Shown: positions 47,555 through 59,322, counted from the stretch's first letter. The stretch: 64,000 nucleotides of DNA from Henckelia pumila (GCF_033568475.1 NC_133123.1:1550001-1614000), one strand, 5' to 3'. The notes: generated from the letters alone by a model not told the origin. Numbers and translations are program-made.

Positions 47555-50500
47555 TGAAACATCCTAAAACTTCTAGTGAAATTTTTTTTTTTTTAAAATA
47601 ACTCTCTAACTATAAAATAATAAATATAAATATATATATGCCCATACATATATATATTGTACTTAAAAATAACTTTACTTAATTTAATATAAATTTACAC
47701 ATTAAACATAAATATTAACGAAAGTACATGCACGCAAATAAATACCTAACATTAATTACTAAATAATAATCCATAAGATTGTCATAATAAAATTTCTAAT
47801 AATATTTCCTTAACAAAAATCCATGCAAACTTATAAAATAAATACTAAAAATCTAGTAGTCAAACATATGCGGAAATAAATGTTCTAGTTTCAACATAAA
47901 ATTTATAATTGAGCGATGGTCACGGGTACTAGCCGCCTGGATACTCATACGCCCTCGCCGCCAGTCGGGAACACATTAATTTCATTAATAATCTGCTCAC
48001 CTGCACCATTTAAATCTAGTGAGCCTAGAGGCTCAGCACGTTCTATCCTTATATAACAAAATGAAACCACACACAAGCACACATCATATAAAATACGTGA
48101 ATAATAATTATACGTGCATGCTCTTAAAATATTATGAATATAAACATGAGATAAAAATCATACTATTTAATCATCATGCTATAACATGTATCATCATAAA
48201 TATCATGAATTAACTTATCATATTTTCTTAGTTCTCAACAGGTCGTATCCATGTCGGTGGCATCATACTGAGCGATTGATCAATCTATAAACCAACGTAC
48301 GCGGCGGTGGGATTTCCACCTCTGTGCTGCCACTTCACCAGCCCTCTCAGCTGGATCCATAGGCTCATCATACTTATACATCATTAGGAAGGTCACCGGG
48401 CCCAGGTATCCCGGCCTCCAACCACATCACTTTCCACCTTCACTTCAACTTCCATAAAAATATTTTTTTATAACATGCTCTTAAACTTATCATGAAAATT
48501 CTTAATGATGCATGAACTTAAAATTTTCAATATTTCTTTATTTCATGAAAATTTGTCCGTAAATATATATTTAATTTATTTTCTTAAAAATAATACTTAT
48601 ATATCTAATAAAAATTCATGCATGAATTAAATATATATTTACGAACATTTATTTTTCCAAGGACTTGTTCGAGCTGCTGACCCCTAGACTTAAACTCAAA
48701 AATTCTTAGACTGGCCCAAAAACCCAAAAGCCCAACCTGACCTGGCCCATTAAGCTTCTTGGGCCCCCAAGCCCAAGAGAAACTAATGGGCTCACTTAAA
48801 ATATAATTTAAGCTCATTAACTAATTAACTTAAATAAAAGCATTGTTTACCCATTAATTATTAATTAGACCGATAAAATTTCTTAAACCCGACTCCACTT
48901 GGCCCAATAATTCTCATGGATCACACGGCCCATGACAAATTAGTGGGCTCACTTCCATAATTATTAAAGCCCATTAAATTAGTCTAATTAATTAATTTAA
49001 TCAAGCCCAACCCATTAATTGTTAATTAATCTCTTATTTAATTAAAATAAAAACACCCGAGCCTAAATAATAAAAATCTAGACCCGGACTAAAATTATTT
49101 GACCCATCAATTTAGACCCGAACCGGACCCGGATCCAAGGACCCAAGCCCGGCCCAAGAACACACGTGACTTACTCCCCATTCTCACTTCCTACACCTCA
49201 CGGCCATGACCCTTTTCCCCTTTGCTACAGCCCAACTCCGGCCATCCCTCGCCGGAGCTCCGGCGCCTGGACCACCCCAGGGTCCAGGTGCAACCCCAGC
49301 CTAGGGCCTGGCTCGAGCCAAGCCCTGCTTGGCTCGGCCACATCCCCTAAAACCCAAGGAACCGCCACAGCCCCTCCCATGGAACAGCCCTTACTCCCTT
49401 TAACTTTCTGACCAGCTCCGGCCACCCATGGCCGGAGCTCCGACACCTAGATCACCCCAGGGTCTAGGTGCAACTCCTGGACCAGGCCTGACTCGAGCCA
49501 AGCCTTACATGGCTCGGCCAAGGCCCCTAAACCCCATGCAAGCTGCGCAGACCCCTTTTCTGGACAGCCCATGATACATTGCGTATTCCGACCAGCTCCG
49601 GCCACCAATGGCCGGAGGTCCGACGCCTGGACCACCCCAGGGTCCAAGTGTATCCCCCTGACCAGGCCTGACTCGAGCCAAGCCCATGCATGGCTCGGCC
49701 AAAGGCCCCAAACCCGACAGAAAATTCTGCACGCCTAGCTGCTGTCCCAGCCCCTTTTCCATTGGTTCCAGCCCTTCCAGCCGTGAACCACCTAGCCAAA
49801 ACCGACCCTTAGGAACCCCCTTAGACCCCTGAATGAGCAGCCAGCAGTTCGAACCCAAGACATGTCCAGAAATAGTGCAAAACCGAGCCATGAAGTGCAA
49901 AAACGTGAGGAACATGCATGAACTTTAATATTTTATTTTCTAGATCAAAACACATGCAATAACAGATCTTGTAAGCATAAAATATTTGTAATATGATTTA
50001 AATGGTGTTAAAGAATGGAAATCAAACGTGCCTTGTTGAAGATTTGAACAAAACGTTGATATCGACACGTATCGGGCTCGCCGGGACGACGGGACGACGA
50101 AGAACACCAAAACCTTGAAAAGATCGGCTAAGAGCTAGTGTTTTCTGTCAAAAGTCGTGAGAATGGTGGTGAGGAAGAAAGGGTGTCGGCTGAGTGGGGA
50201 GAGACGTAGGGTAGGGAGAAATTTGGGGTTTAATATTGGGTAGATTAGGTAGAAAATAGGATAATAACCAATATAAATTGATTAGGTAGATAATATAACC
50301 TAAATATAAGATTTTTAACTTTTAAAAATATCTACTAATCTGATATATAATAGTAAATCACGAAATATAGAATTAAAGGATTTTTAAAGATCAATAAAAG
50401 TCATTAAAATGACTTATTTTGGCTAAAAATAAATTCTTAAATAAATATATTATTAAATACTAAAATTTTCTTGACAAAATACCTTAAAATATTATTTTAA

Positions 50501-50779
50501 GGCTCATAAAACTCATAAAATATTTTTGGCTAAATATTTTGGCATCTTGTCCGTCCACGGTCCCGCCTACGCGATCATAAAATAAACTTTCTAAGATTAA
50601 TTCATAAATCACATCATACCGATTTAAATGCCGAACCAATATTTAAAACATGCCAATAAATCACATAATTCATATAATAACATATAAAATTAATTTAACA
50701 CATTTTCACATTATTTTAAAAATTATTAAATCCCCTAGTTATGCATGCGGATTTACGTGCCGAATTTCTGGGCGTTACA
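47555..50779 (-). repeat. Left LTR (3' LTR of the minus-strand element)
   Basis: 3,225 bp, beginning TGAAACATCC and ending GGGCGTTACA on the plus strand. It lies exactly 3,716 bp from its partner over its whole length. It has an AT-rich left part, a GC-rich triplicated block at 49231-49740 and an AT-rich right part. Confidence 0.93.
49231..49740. repeat. Triplicated 180-bp unit in the left LTR
   Basis: Three imperfect tandem units start at 49231, 49411 and 49591. Each contains CTCCGGCCA, GGCCGGAG/CGCCGGAG, ACCCCAGGGTC and ACTCGAGCCAAGCC/GCTCGAGCCAAGCC followed by TGGCTCGGCCA. The unit is GC-rich with internal inverted repeats. The frames of up to 136 codons here are not genes. Confidence 0.85.
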
Positions 50780-50780
50780 A

Positions 50781-50793
50781 TTCTCTCCCCCTT
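50781..50793 (-). other. Polypurine tract of the retrotransposon
   Basis: Minus strand AAGGGGGAGAGAA lies directly before the TGTAACG start of the left LTR, the position expected for the plus-strand primer in reverse transcription. Confidence 0.8.
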
Positions 50794-51255
50794 AAATGGA
50801 ATTTCGTCCTCGAAATTTGATTTAACTTAGTCGTCTAATAACACATGACTAAAATGTTTCAAAACTAATTTTTTTTTTTTTAAACTTAAATCCCAAAAAC
50901 ATAATTTAATTTATATATCTAAAATTCAACTTAAATCTCAAAAAGAAGAAAAAAAAATTCCTAACTTGTCAAACTTAAAATCTAAAATCATAACTTAATC
51001 TGCAAATCTAAATGTCAAACTTACGTCTCAGAAACATACTGTAATTTCCATAAATTCTCTACGTAACCGCATTGCATAACTAATTTTTTTTTTAACTTTA
51101 AGACTGTCATAACTTTAAATTCTCCTTTCATAAATCGTTAAAACATAAGTCATGTGTTCCATGCATAAAACATAATTTAAATCATTCAAAACTTACAGAC
51201 TGGCAGTGCGGCTTTCGAGCTCCGAGCAGCAAGCTAGTAACCCTCCAAGGACCAA

Positions 51256-51268
51256 GGCTCTGATACCA
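51256..51268 (-). other. Primer-binding site (initiator tRNA-Met)
   Basis: Minus strand TGGTATCAGAGCC starts two nt inside the right LTR boundary and is complementary to the 3' end of plant initiator tRNA-Met, the common primer of plant LTR retrotransposons. It fixes the element's orientation. Confidence 0.88.
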
Positions 51269-51270
51269 AA

Positions 51271-54200
51271 TGAAACATCCTAAAACTTCTAGTGAAATTT
51301 TTTTTTTTTTAAAATAACTCTCTAACTATAAAATAATAAATATAAATATATATATGCCCATACATATATATATTGTACTTAAAAATAACTTTACTTAATT
51401 TAATATAAATTTACACATTAAACATAAATATTAACGAAAGTACATGCACGCAAATAAATACCTAACATTAATTACTAAATAATAATCCATAAGATTGTCA
51501 TAATAAAATTTCTAATAATATTTCCTTAACAAAAATCCATGCAAACTTATAAAATAAATACTAAAAATCTAGTAGTCAAACATATGCGGAAATAAATGTT
51601 CTAGTTTCAACATAAAATTTATAATTGAGCGATGGTCACGGGTACTAGCCGCCTGGATACTCATACGCCCTCGCCGCCAGTCGGGAACACATTAATTTCA
51701 TTAATAATCTGCTCACCTGCACCATTTAAATCTAGTGAGCCTAGAGGCTCAGCACGTTCTATCCTTATATAACAAAATGAAACCACACACAAGCACACAT
51801 CATATAAAATACGTGAATAATAATTATACGTGCATGCTCTTAAAATATTATGAATATAAACATGAGATAAAAATCATACTATTTAATCATCATGCTATAA
51901 CATGTATCATCATAAATATCATGAATTAACTTATCATATTTTCTTAGTTCTCAACAGGTCGTATCCATGTCGGTGGCATCATACTGAGCGATTGATCAAT
52001 CTATAAACCAACGTACGCGGCGGTGGGATTTCCACCTCTGTGCTGCCACTTCACCAGCCCTCTCAGCTGGATCCATAGGCTCATCATACTTATACATCAT
52101 TAGGAAGGTCACCGGGCCCAGGTATCCCGGCCTCCAACCACATCACTTTCCACCTTCACTTCAACTTCCATAAAAATATTTTTTTATAACATGCTCTTAA
52201 ACTTATCATGAAAATTCTTAATGATGCATGAACTTAAAATTTTCAATATTTCTTTATTTCATGAAAATTTGTCCGTAAATATATATTTAATTTATTTTCT
52301 TAAAAATAATACTTATATATCTAATAAAAATTCATGCATGAATTAAATATATATTTACGAACATTTATTTTTCCAAGGACTTGTTCGAGCTGCTGACCCC
52401 TAGACTTAAACTCAAAAATTCTTAGACTGGCCCAAAAACCCAAAAGCCCAACCTGACCTGGCCCATTAAGCTTCTTGGGCCCCCAAGCCCAAGAGAAACT
52501 AATGGGCTCACTTAAAATATAATTTAAGCTCATTAAATAATTAACTTAAATAAAAGCATTGTTTACCCATTAATTATTAATTAGACCGATAAAATTTCTT
52601 AAACCCGACTCCACTTGGCCCAATAATTCTCATGGATCACACGGCCCATGACAAATTAGTGGGCTCACTTCCATAATTATTAAAGCCCATTAAATTAGTC
52701 TAATTAATTAATTTAATCAAGCCCAACCCATTAATTGTTAATTAATCTCTTATTTAATTAAAATAAAAACACCCGAGCCTAAATAATAAAAATCTAGACC
52801 CGGACTAAAATTATTTGACCCATCAATTTAGACCCGAACCGGACCCGGATCCAAGGACCCAAGCCCGGCCCAAGAACACACGTGACTTACTCCCCATTCT
52901 CACTTCCTACACCTCACGGCCATGACCCTTTTCCCCTTTGCTACAGCCCAACTCCGGCCATCCCTCGCCGGAGCTCCGGCGCCTGGACCACCCCAGGGTC
53001 CAGGTGCAACCCCAGCCTAGGGCCTGGCTCGAGCCAAGCCCTGCTTGGCTCGGCCACATCCCCTAAAACCCAAGGAACCGCCACAGCCCCTCCCATGGAA
53101 CAGCCCTTACTCCCTTTAACTTTCTGACCAGCTCCGGCCACCCATGGCCGGAGCTCCGACACCTAGATCACCCCAGGGTCTAGGTGCAACTCCTGGACCA
53201 GGCCTGACTCGAGCCAAGCCTTACATGGCTCGGCCAAGGCCCCTAAACCCCATGCAAGCTGCGCAGACCCCTTTTCTGGACAGCCCATGATACATTGCGT
53301 ATTCCGACCAGCTCCGGCCACCAATGGCCGGAGGTCCGACGCCTGGACCACCCCAGGGTCCAAGTGTATCCCCCTGACCAGGCCTGACTCGAGCCAAGCC
53401 CATGCATGGCTCGGCCAAAGGCCCCAAACCCGACAGAAAATTCTGCACGCCTAGCTGCTGTCCCAGCCCCTTTTCCATTGGTTCCAGCCCTTCCAGCCGT
53501 GAACCACCTAGCCAAAACCGACCCTTAGGAACCCCCTTAGACCCCTGAATGAGCAGCCAGCAGTTCGAACCCAAGACATGTCCAGAAATAGTGCAAAACC
53601 GAGCCATGAAGTGCAAAAACGTGAGGAACATGCATGAACTTTAATATTTTATTTTCTAGATCAAAACACATGCAATAACAGATCTTGTAAGCATAAAATA
53701 TTTGTAATATGATTTAAATGGTGTTAAAGAATGGAAATCAAACGTGCCTTGTTGAAGATTTGAACAAAACGTTGATATCGACACGTATCGGGCTCGCCGG
53801 GACGACGGGACGACGAAGAACACCAAAACCTTGAAGAGATCGGCTAAGAGCTAGTGTTTTCTGTCAAAAGTCGTGAGAATGGTGGTGAGGAAGAAAGGGT
53901 GTCGGCTGAGTGGGGAGAGACGTAGGGTAGGGAGAAATTTGGGGTTTAATATTGGGTAGATTAGGTAGAAAATAGGATAATAACCAATATAAATTGATTA
54001 GGTAGATAATATAACCTAAATATAAGATTTTTAACTTTTAAAAATATCTACTAATCTGATATATAATAGTAAATCACGAAATATAGAATTAAAGGATTTT
54101 TAAAGATCAATAAAAGTCATTAAAATGACTTATTTTGGCTAAAAATAAATTCTTAAATAAATATATTATTAAATACTAAAATTTTCTTGACAAAATACCT

Positions 54201-54495
54201 TAAAATATTATTTTAAGGCTCATAAAACTCATAAAATATTTTTGGCTAAATATTTTGGCATCTTGTCCGTCCACGGTCCCGCCTACGCGATCATAAAATA
54301 AACTTTCTAAGATTAATTCATAAATCACATCATACCGATTTAAATGCCGAACCAATATTTAAAACATGCCAATAAATCACATAATTCATATAATAACATA
54401 TAAAATTAATTTAACACATTTTCACATTATTTTAAAAATTATTAAATCCCCTAGTTATGCATGCGGATTTACGTGCCGAATTTCTGGGCGTTACA
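51271..54495 (-). repeat. Right LTR (5' LTR of the minus-strand element)
   Basis: 3,225 bp, same ends and internal layout as the left LTR. As the 5' LTR it would carry the element's promoter, reading leftwards. Its outer edge lies 288 bp upstream of the OST3/6 start codon. Confidence 0.93.
52947..53456. repeat. Triplicated 180-bp unit in the right LTR
   Basis: Counterpart of 49231-49740, with units starting at 52947, 53127 and 53307. Confidence 0.85.
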
Positions 54496-54783
54496 TGTTA
54501 CGTCAACAATATTTAATTAATTACGTCTATGTATAAAAATACGAACCGTTGAATGCATGGTTTGGATATTATCCATATGTTAACATCTCATCTATCGGGT
54601 AAATGGGCTTCTTCCGAGATTAAGAATGAAGTGTCACGATGTGATTGGACAGACAAGCAAGGAGAAATCCGAGTCAGCCTCCAGTTTGACCAAAATCGAA
54701 ACGCGACCCTTAACGCAAAAGTCTTCGCTTCTATTGCTCCAACTACCCTAATCGGAGAAAAAAGTACACTGGTTTCGCCACCA

Positions 54784-55803
54784 ATGGCGATCTCTTTAAG
54801 CCCTTGCGCCGCCGTCTTCTTCTTCCTCCTCCGCCTCCTCACATCCCATGCCGTCTCCTCATCAGAATCCGTTGTTTCTGAGCTGTCTTCCCTGCAGTCG
54901 CAGTCCTCAACCGGCGTCATCCACCTAACCGAACCACTCCTCCGCCGCATCCTCGCCTTGCCCACCCCTCGCACCTTCCAATTTATCATCTTCTTCGACG
55001 CAAAACAGCTCCACTCCAAGCCTGAGCTCTCTCTTCCAACTCTAAAAAAAGAATTCTCCCTTGTTTCCTCCACTTTCCAATCCAATAACCCTAACCAGAA
55101 ATCCCTCTTTTTGTTCGAAATCGAATTCGCAGAATCTCAGGCTTCTTTTGCTTCATTCGGGATCAACTCTCTTCCTCACATCCGTCTGGTCCCTCCGTCG
55201 GCCACTGACTTAAAAGCAGACACGATCCAAATGGAGGCCTCCGATTATTCCGGATTGGCCGAATCCATGGCCGAGTTTATTCAATCTAGGACTAAGCTCT
55301 CCGTTGGTCCTATTAATCGCCCTCCTGTAGTTTCCAAAAAACAAATCTTTTTTGCAGTCGCTGTTGTATTGATTTGGACTCCTTTTTTCTTGAAGAAATT
55401 GATTGCTGGGAATACTTTCTTGCACGATAAGAATATATGGATGGCTGGAGCCATTTTTGTTTACTTTTTCAGCGTTTCTGGGGCGATGTTTAACATTATC
55501 AGGAAGATGCCAATGTTCATGATGGACAGGCAAGATCCGGGGAAATTTGTTTTCTTTTACCAGGGCTCAGGGATGCAGCTAGGGGCCGAGGGCTTTGCTG
55601 TCGGATTCTTATATACAATCGTGGGTCTCTTGCTAGCGTTCGTGACTCATGCCATGGTTAGGCTGAGGAATAGGAGTGTGCAGAGAGTGTTGATGCTTTT
55701 TGTGCTCTTTACATCTTTCTGGGCGGTGAAGAAGGTGGTTTTCTTGGACAATTGGAAGACGGGGTATGGTATTCACGGGTATTGGCCTTCTAGCTGGCGC
55801 TGA
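54784..55803 (+). CDS. Oligosaccharyltransferase subunit OST3/OST6 family
   Basis: Intronless gene, 339 aa from MAISLSP. An upstream in-frame ATG at 54553 would add 77 residues that do not resemble the family and hide the signal peptide, so the internal start is preferred. The product is a subunit of the ER oligosaccharyltransferase that transfers N-glycans. A signal peptide (AVFFFLLRLLTSHAVS) leads into a thioredoxin-like luminal domain (about 30-200) and four membrane spans: IFFAVAVVLIWTPFFL, WMAGAIFVYFFSVSGAMF, FAVGFLYTIVGLLLAF and RVLMLFVLFTSFWAV. QGSGMQLGAEGF and the C-terminal GYWPSSWR fit the family. Where yeast Ost3/Ost6 carry a redox CxxC, this has FFDAKQLHSK, without cysteines. The conserved NWKTGYGIHGYWP end is intact. 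Confidence 0.95.
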   Translation: MAISLSPCAAVFFFLLRLLTSHAVSSSESVVSELSSLQSQSSTGVIHLTEPLLRRILALPTPRTFQFIIFFDAKQLHSKPELSLPTLKKEFSLVSSTFQSNNPNQKSLFLFEIEFAESQASFASFGINSLPHIRLVPPSATDLKADTIQMEASDYSGLAESMAEFIQSRTKLSVGPINRPPVVSKKQIFFAVAVVLIWTPFFLKKLIAGNTFLHDKNIWMAGAIFVYFFSVSGAMFNIIRKMPMFMMDRQDPGKFVFFYQGSGMQLGAEGFAVGFLYTIVGLLLAFVTHAMVRLRNRSVQRVLMLFVLFTSFWAVKKVVFLDNWKTGYGIHGYWPSSWR

Positions 55804-57627
55804 GTGCAATAAAAAGGTCTGGGAATACTGGGTGTTTCTGCGTTTAGGTAAGAGTTTGCATTATTAAGAATTCGTGGGACTTTAAAGATGTAGCTCATTG
55901 AAGAGCTTTTTACTTCGAGGATACTTTTCTCTTCATCGAGACAATTGATATATCTCATTTTTCTTGAGACATCCTAAACTACAATTCCAACATATTTGAT
56001 AAAGAGGTGTTGTATTTTAGACTTTTAGTGCGTGTCTCACACTATGTGCGGTTCTGACTTAATCTTTGCTTTATAATGTGTGCATCTTTCACCAGGTAAG
56101 AAATGTCCTTTAAACTTGTGTTGGGTAAGAAATCTGTATTTACTTGCTGTACTGGGGGAAAAAAGTAGCAAGAAATGATGGACTGTGGTGATTCGTGAAC
56201 GGCATTGTTTTTGGTACTCGCCTGCCTTCATTTATCTGTAATCTTGCAAATGAACGAGTAGAATATTATGATTTATGGGAAATTATAAGTTTCTATAATT
56301 CTCAGTAGGAAGAGACACAATGATGAGATGCTTGCTGTTAGCTTTATGAAAGGTAGTTGAATTCTGTTTGGGCGAAATAGTGATAAAAAAAATGCACAGA
56401 GGGAAAATTGGAACGATATAAATGATCTGTAAGGTTCTGTTCTTGATAACAATTTGGTTTTATTCATTTACAGGTATTGTTATTTTAAGATGAATTTGCA
56501 TTGGATCTAACATTGTAGCTGGACAATGCTTCTATCCCTGTTGTCTAACCATCACTTTTAGATTCTACACTCACACTTACTCACATACACTATATAATTG
56601 ATTAATTTCAATTTTCTTGATTGACTTCTTCAATTAGACAGAGTATCATGAAAATCAGTTATTGACTATTTTTGATATATCATATATATATAGACCCAGA
56701 TTCAGTGAAATTTTGTTTCTCCCAATATCTTCGGTCCTCAAAGAGTTTTATAATCAACGTTTTGAATATTTCTGACCGAACACATATCATTTCTCAAACT
56801 TCCCTAATAGTTTTCTCCTCTTTTCACTTAGAGTCAGTCATGTTTACACAGTTTAATGCAATTTTTCAGTTCGATCAGTATTGTTGGCCATACTAATTTG
56901 TATGATTAATTCAGCATTATTCCGACTTCCGAATCCTTGTGGCTTGTAAGACACCTCCCAAGTTCAGTTCATGTTTGGTTATCCAATTGGTCGTGTTTCT
57001 AGGCATTCAGGCTGTTATACATCCTGCATTCTCTTTGTATTGCACCTTGTTCACAATTGTTATCTATGCCAACCTTTTATGCCATATCGTTTATAGTCTA
57101 TATGTGGCGGTGCTGTGCTACATTGAAGTGTAGTTGCATCTTTTCTATTGTTTCCAATGCAAGCAATTGATTTGTCATTCAATTAGCTTCTTTAGTTTCA
57201 TTGTTAACTTTGCCTCGTACCTTGAGTTCTCTACTTGAATTTCCTTGCTTTGAGGGGGTTGTTTTCTGCTTCTTTTCCTATTCCTTCCCTAGGCTTTTAA
57301 CGCATGGATGTGTTAGTTGGCATGGCTGGTATAAATAGACGATTTCTTTAAATTAACAAATTTAATGAAAGAAAATATTCTATTGGGCTGGAGTATTGTC
57401 CTAAGATCTTCTCTCTCTTCCATTTCTTTAACAAATGAAAATCAATAAAGATTGCCTTACGTCCAGCACAAAAGCATACATGGCGTAGCTCAGATTGCAC
57501 TCTTCTTCATAACGTCAGTCAATACATATTAATTCCCATTCCCTTTTCACTACTTTGCGTACCCATACAGCAGTGTAAGATACCCTGACCCCTTAGCTTA
57601 TTAATATTCTTTCTCAAAAGCAAGACA
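55804..57627. other. 1.8-kb intergenic region
   Basis: OST3/6 3' untranslated region, then unremarkable sequence. No tRNA, repeat boundary or credible coding frame noticed. The right edge is the upstream side of the NTF2-like gene. Confidence 0.45.
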
Positions 57628-59322
57628 ATGTATCAGTCGCCTTCTGATAATACAATTGGAGATATGGAAGAAGAGGTTGAGATGGTGGGAAGAGCGTTTG
57701 TTGATCACTATTACAATCTGTTCGACCGTAATCGAAGTGAGATTGTTTCGCTGTATCAGTCAACTTCCCATGCTCACATTTGAGCGGCAGAAGATACAAG
57801 GGGTCTCTGATATATCTGCTAAGCTTGATCAGCTGCCGTTTGATCAATGTCGGCACATGATTAGCACCGTTGATTCGCAGCCATCCGCGTTTTGTGGCGG
57901 CATTCTAGTTTCTGTTAGCGGCAGCCTCCAACTGCTTGGAGAGGAGCATCCCTTGAGGTTTAGCCAGGTCTCTACTAGTAGGGTCCGGTTTGTTTATGAA
58001 ACATTTTTCCGACCAAAATATGTCATGTTTTTTTCGTTTTCCTAAAATTTCCATCTTTCCCAAAAACTATCACAATCCCATATGTAATAACTTTGAAGTT
58101 TAAAATATAGTATGCATGTTAGAAAATATATAACAATATGTTCTACATTAGGGGTGCCAAAAATTCCCGAAATCCCATTTTCGTCCCGAAAAAATTTCAA
58201 CCCGAAATTTTTTCGACCCGAACTTTTGGGATTTTTCCCATCCCGATTAATATCGGGAGCGGGATCGAGAATAAAACCTTATCCCGACGGGATTTTCGAT
58301 CCGTCCCGAAATAATATAACAATATATTTTATTAATATTATTAATATAATAAGCTAAATATTATTAGGTTTTAACTCATATAACACTTAATTGTGAACTT
58401 AATTCATATAATTTTTATTGTTTGAACCATCAAATTGTAAAATCACAAAATGCCATTTTATTTTTTTGTAATTTTTTAAAAAATTAAATTAATAATTTAA
58501 TTAATTCATATTTATAATTATCTAATTAGAACAAATATGTAGAACAAGACTCAAAAGATTAATTTGACAATCTATTTACCAAAAATTATTTAGTAATTGT
58601 ATCAGAACATTTTATTAATAATTATCCGATACATTTTTTCTCTTAACAAAACTTTGAAACATTATCCAAAATATTTTAATATTATATGTTTTAAGTTGAA
58701 TATTTAATTTTATTTATAAATATAAGTTTGTAAATAGTATATTTAATAAAATTAACACAATTTTTTTTATTTTTGAACGAAATCTTGAATATGAAAAAAA
58801 ATTCGGGATTTTCTCTCCCTACTCGACGGGATCCCGAATAGTCGGGTCCCGAAATGTTTCGAGTACGAGATCGGGAGGAAAAAAAATTTCCGATTCTTTT
58901 CGGGAAGAGAGTTGGGTAGGGGGTTTACGGGACGGGTCCCGACTCTATTCCACCCCTATTTTACATCTCCTAACCTAATTTAAAAAATGTAGGTTTTCAA
59001 ACAGTATAGTTCTTATAATGTACCAAAAACATCTGCAATATACCCAAAGGTTCTTCTTCTCAGCAGAATGCTTCAAAAATAATTCAGATGTCACTATAAA
59101 AATAATATGATAATAATATATGCCATGATTTGTTATTCACGCGGACATAGAAACTTCGAACTTGTCGTTTTTATTTATTTTAATATATATATATATAATA
59201 ATGTTTCGTTTTTAGTAAATAAAGATGTTCAACAATATGAATTGCATATGTTTCAGCTGATCCCCACAGGACTAGGAAGCTACTTTGTGCAAAACGACAT
59301 ATTTCGCCTCAACTGTGGTTGA
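57628..59322 (+). pseudogene. NTF2: NTF2-like gene with a +1 shift in exon 1 (probable pseudogene)
   Basis: NTF2 carries RanGDP into the nucleus. From ATG 57628 the frame gives an N-terminal extension and GRAFVDHYYNLFDRNRSEIV up to LYQSTS; then one base too many (in the CCC at 57767-57769) shifts the frame and a TGA follows about six codons later. The next frame continues at MLTFERQKIQGVSDISAKLD, ISTVDSQPSAFCGG and VSGSLQLLGEEHPLRFSQ. The exon ends at 57967 (CAG/GTCTCT). A second exon at 59257-59322 encodes LIPTGLGSYFVQNDIFRLNC then G and stop. The usable acceptor (TTTCAG) lies three codons inside the expected MF(H/Q) start, with no AG before ATG, so the original acceptor may be lost. The intron holds a hAT-type MITE. 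A single-base sequence error is the main alternative for the shift. Confidence 0.85.
58149..58958. mobile_element. hAT-type MITE in the NTF2 intron, 810 bp
   Basis: Inverted ends TAGGGGTG and CACCCCTA, flanked by 8-bp direct repeats TTCTACAT (58141-58148) and TTTTACAT (58959-58966) with one mismatch, as for hAT insertions. Subterminal parts are rich in TCCCGA/TCGGGA words; the core is AT-rich and non-coding. Confidence 0.8.

Larger units (their letters stand above)
50780..51270 (-). other. Internal region of the retrotransposon (491 bp, non-coding)
   Basis: AT-rich; no gag, protease, reverse transcriptase or integrase motif is visible. It contains only the priming signals at its ends and a short GAGGACGAAATT motif of the kind found at the end of gypsy pol regions. 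Confidence 0.8.
47555..54495 (-). mobile_element. Large-LTR, non-autonomous Ty3/gypsy-type retrotransposon (LARD-like), 6,941 bp
   Basis: Two direct repeats of 3,225 bp each (47555-50779 and 51271-54495) enclose a 491-bp interior. The whole is flanked by identical TGTTA (47550-47554 and 54496-54500). On the minus strand the LTR reads TGTAACGCCC...GGATGTTTCA. The minus-strand order is right LTR, primer-binding site, short interior, polypurine tract, left LTR. The interior shows no gag or pol, so the element must have been moved by another element's proteins; structurally it looks whole for a non-autonomous element. The two LTRs have equal length and looked almost identical by eye, implying a very recent insertion (likely well under 0.1 My under usual plant rates). 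A GAGGACGAAATT motif just before the polypurine tract is typical of Ty3/gypsy 3' ends. Confidence 0.93.

Noticed and set aside
49505-49915. 136-codon minus-strand frame in the LTR (also at 53221-53631)
   Set aside because: It lies in the GC-rich triplicated block, is Gly/Trp/Arg-rich without motifs, and is duplicated only because both LTRs carry it.
47555-54495. Two tandem copies of a host locus
   Set aside because: The paired 3.2-kb repeats have TG..CA-type ends, 5-bp target duplications, a tRNA-Met primer site and a polypurine tract, so they are LTRs, not a segmental duplication.
54553-54783. N-terminal extension of OST3/6 from the first in-frame ATG
   Set aside because: The extra 77 residues are unlike the family and would place the signal peptide internally.
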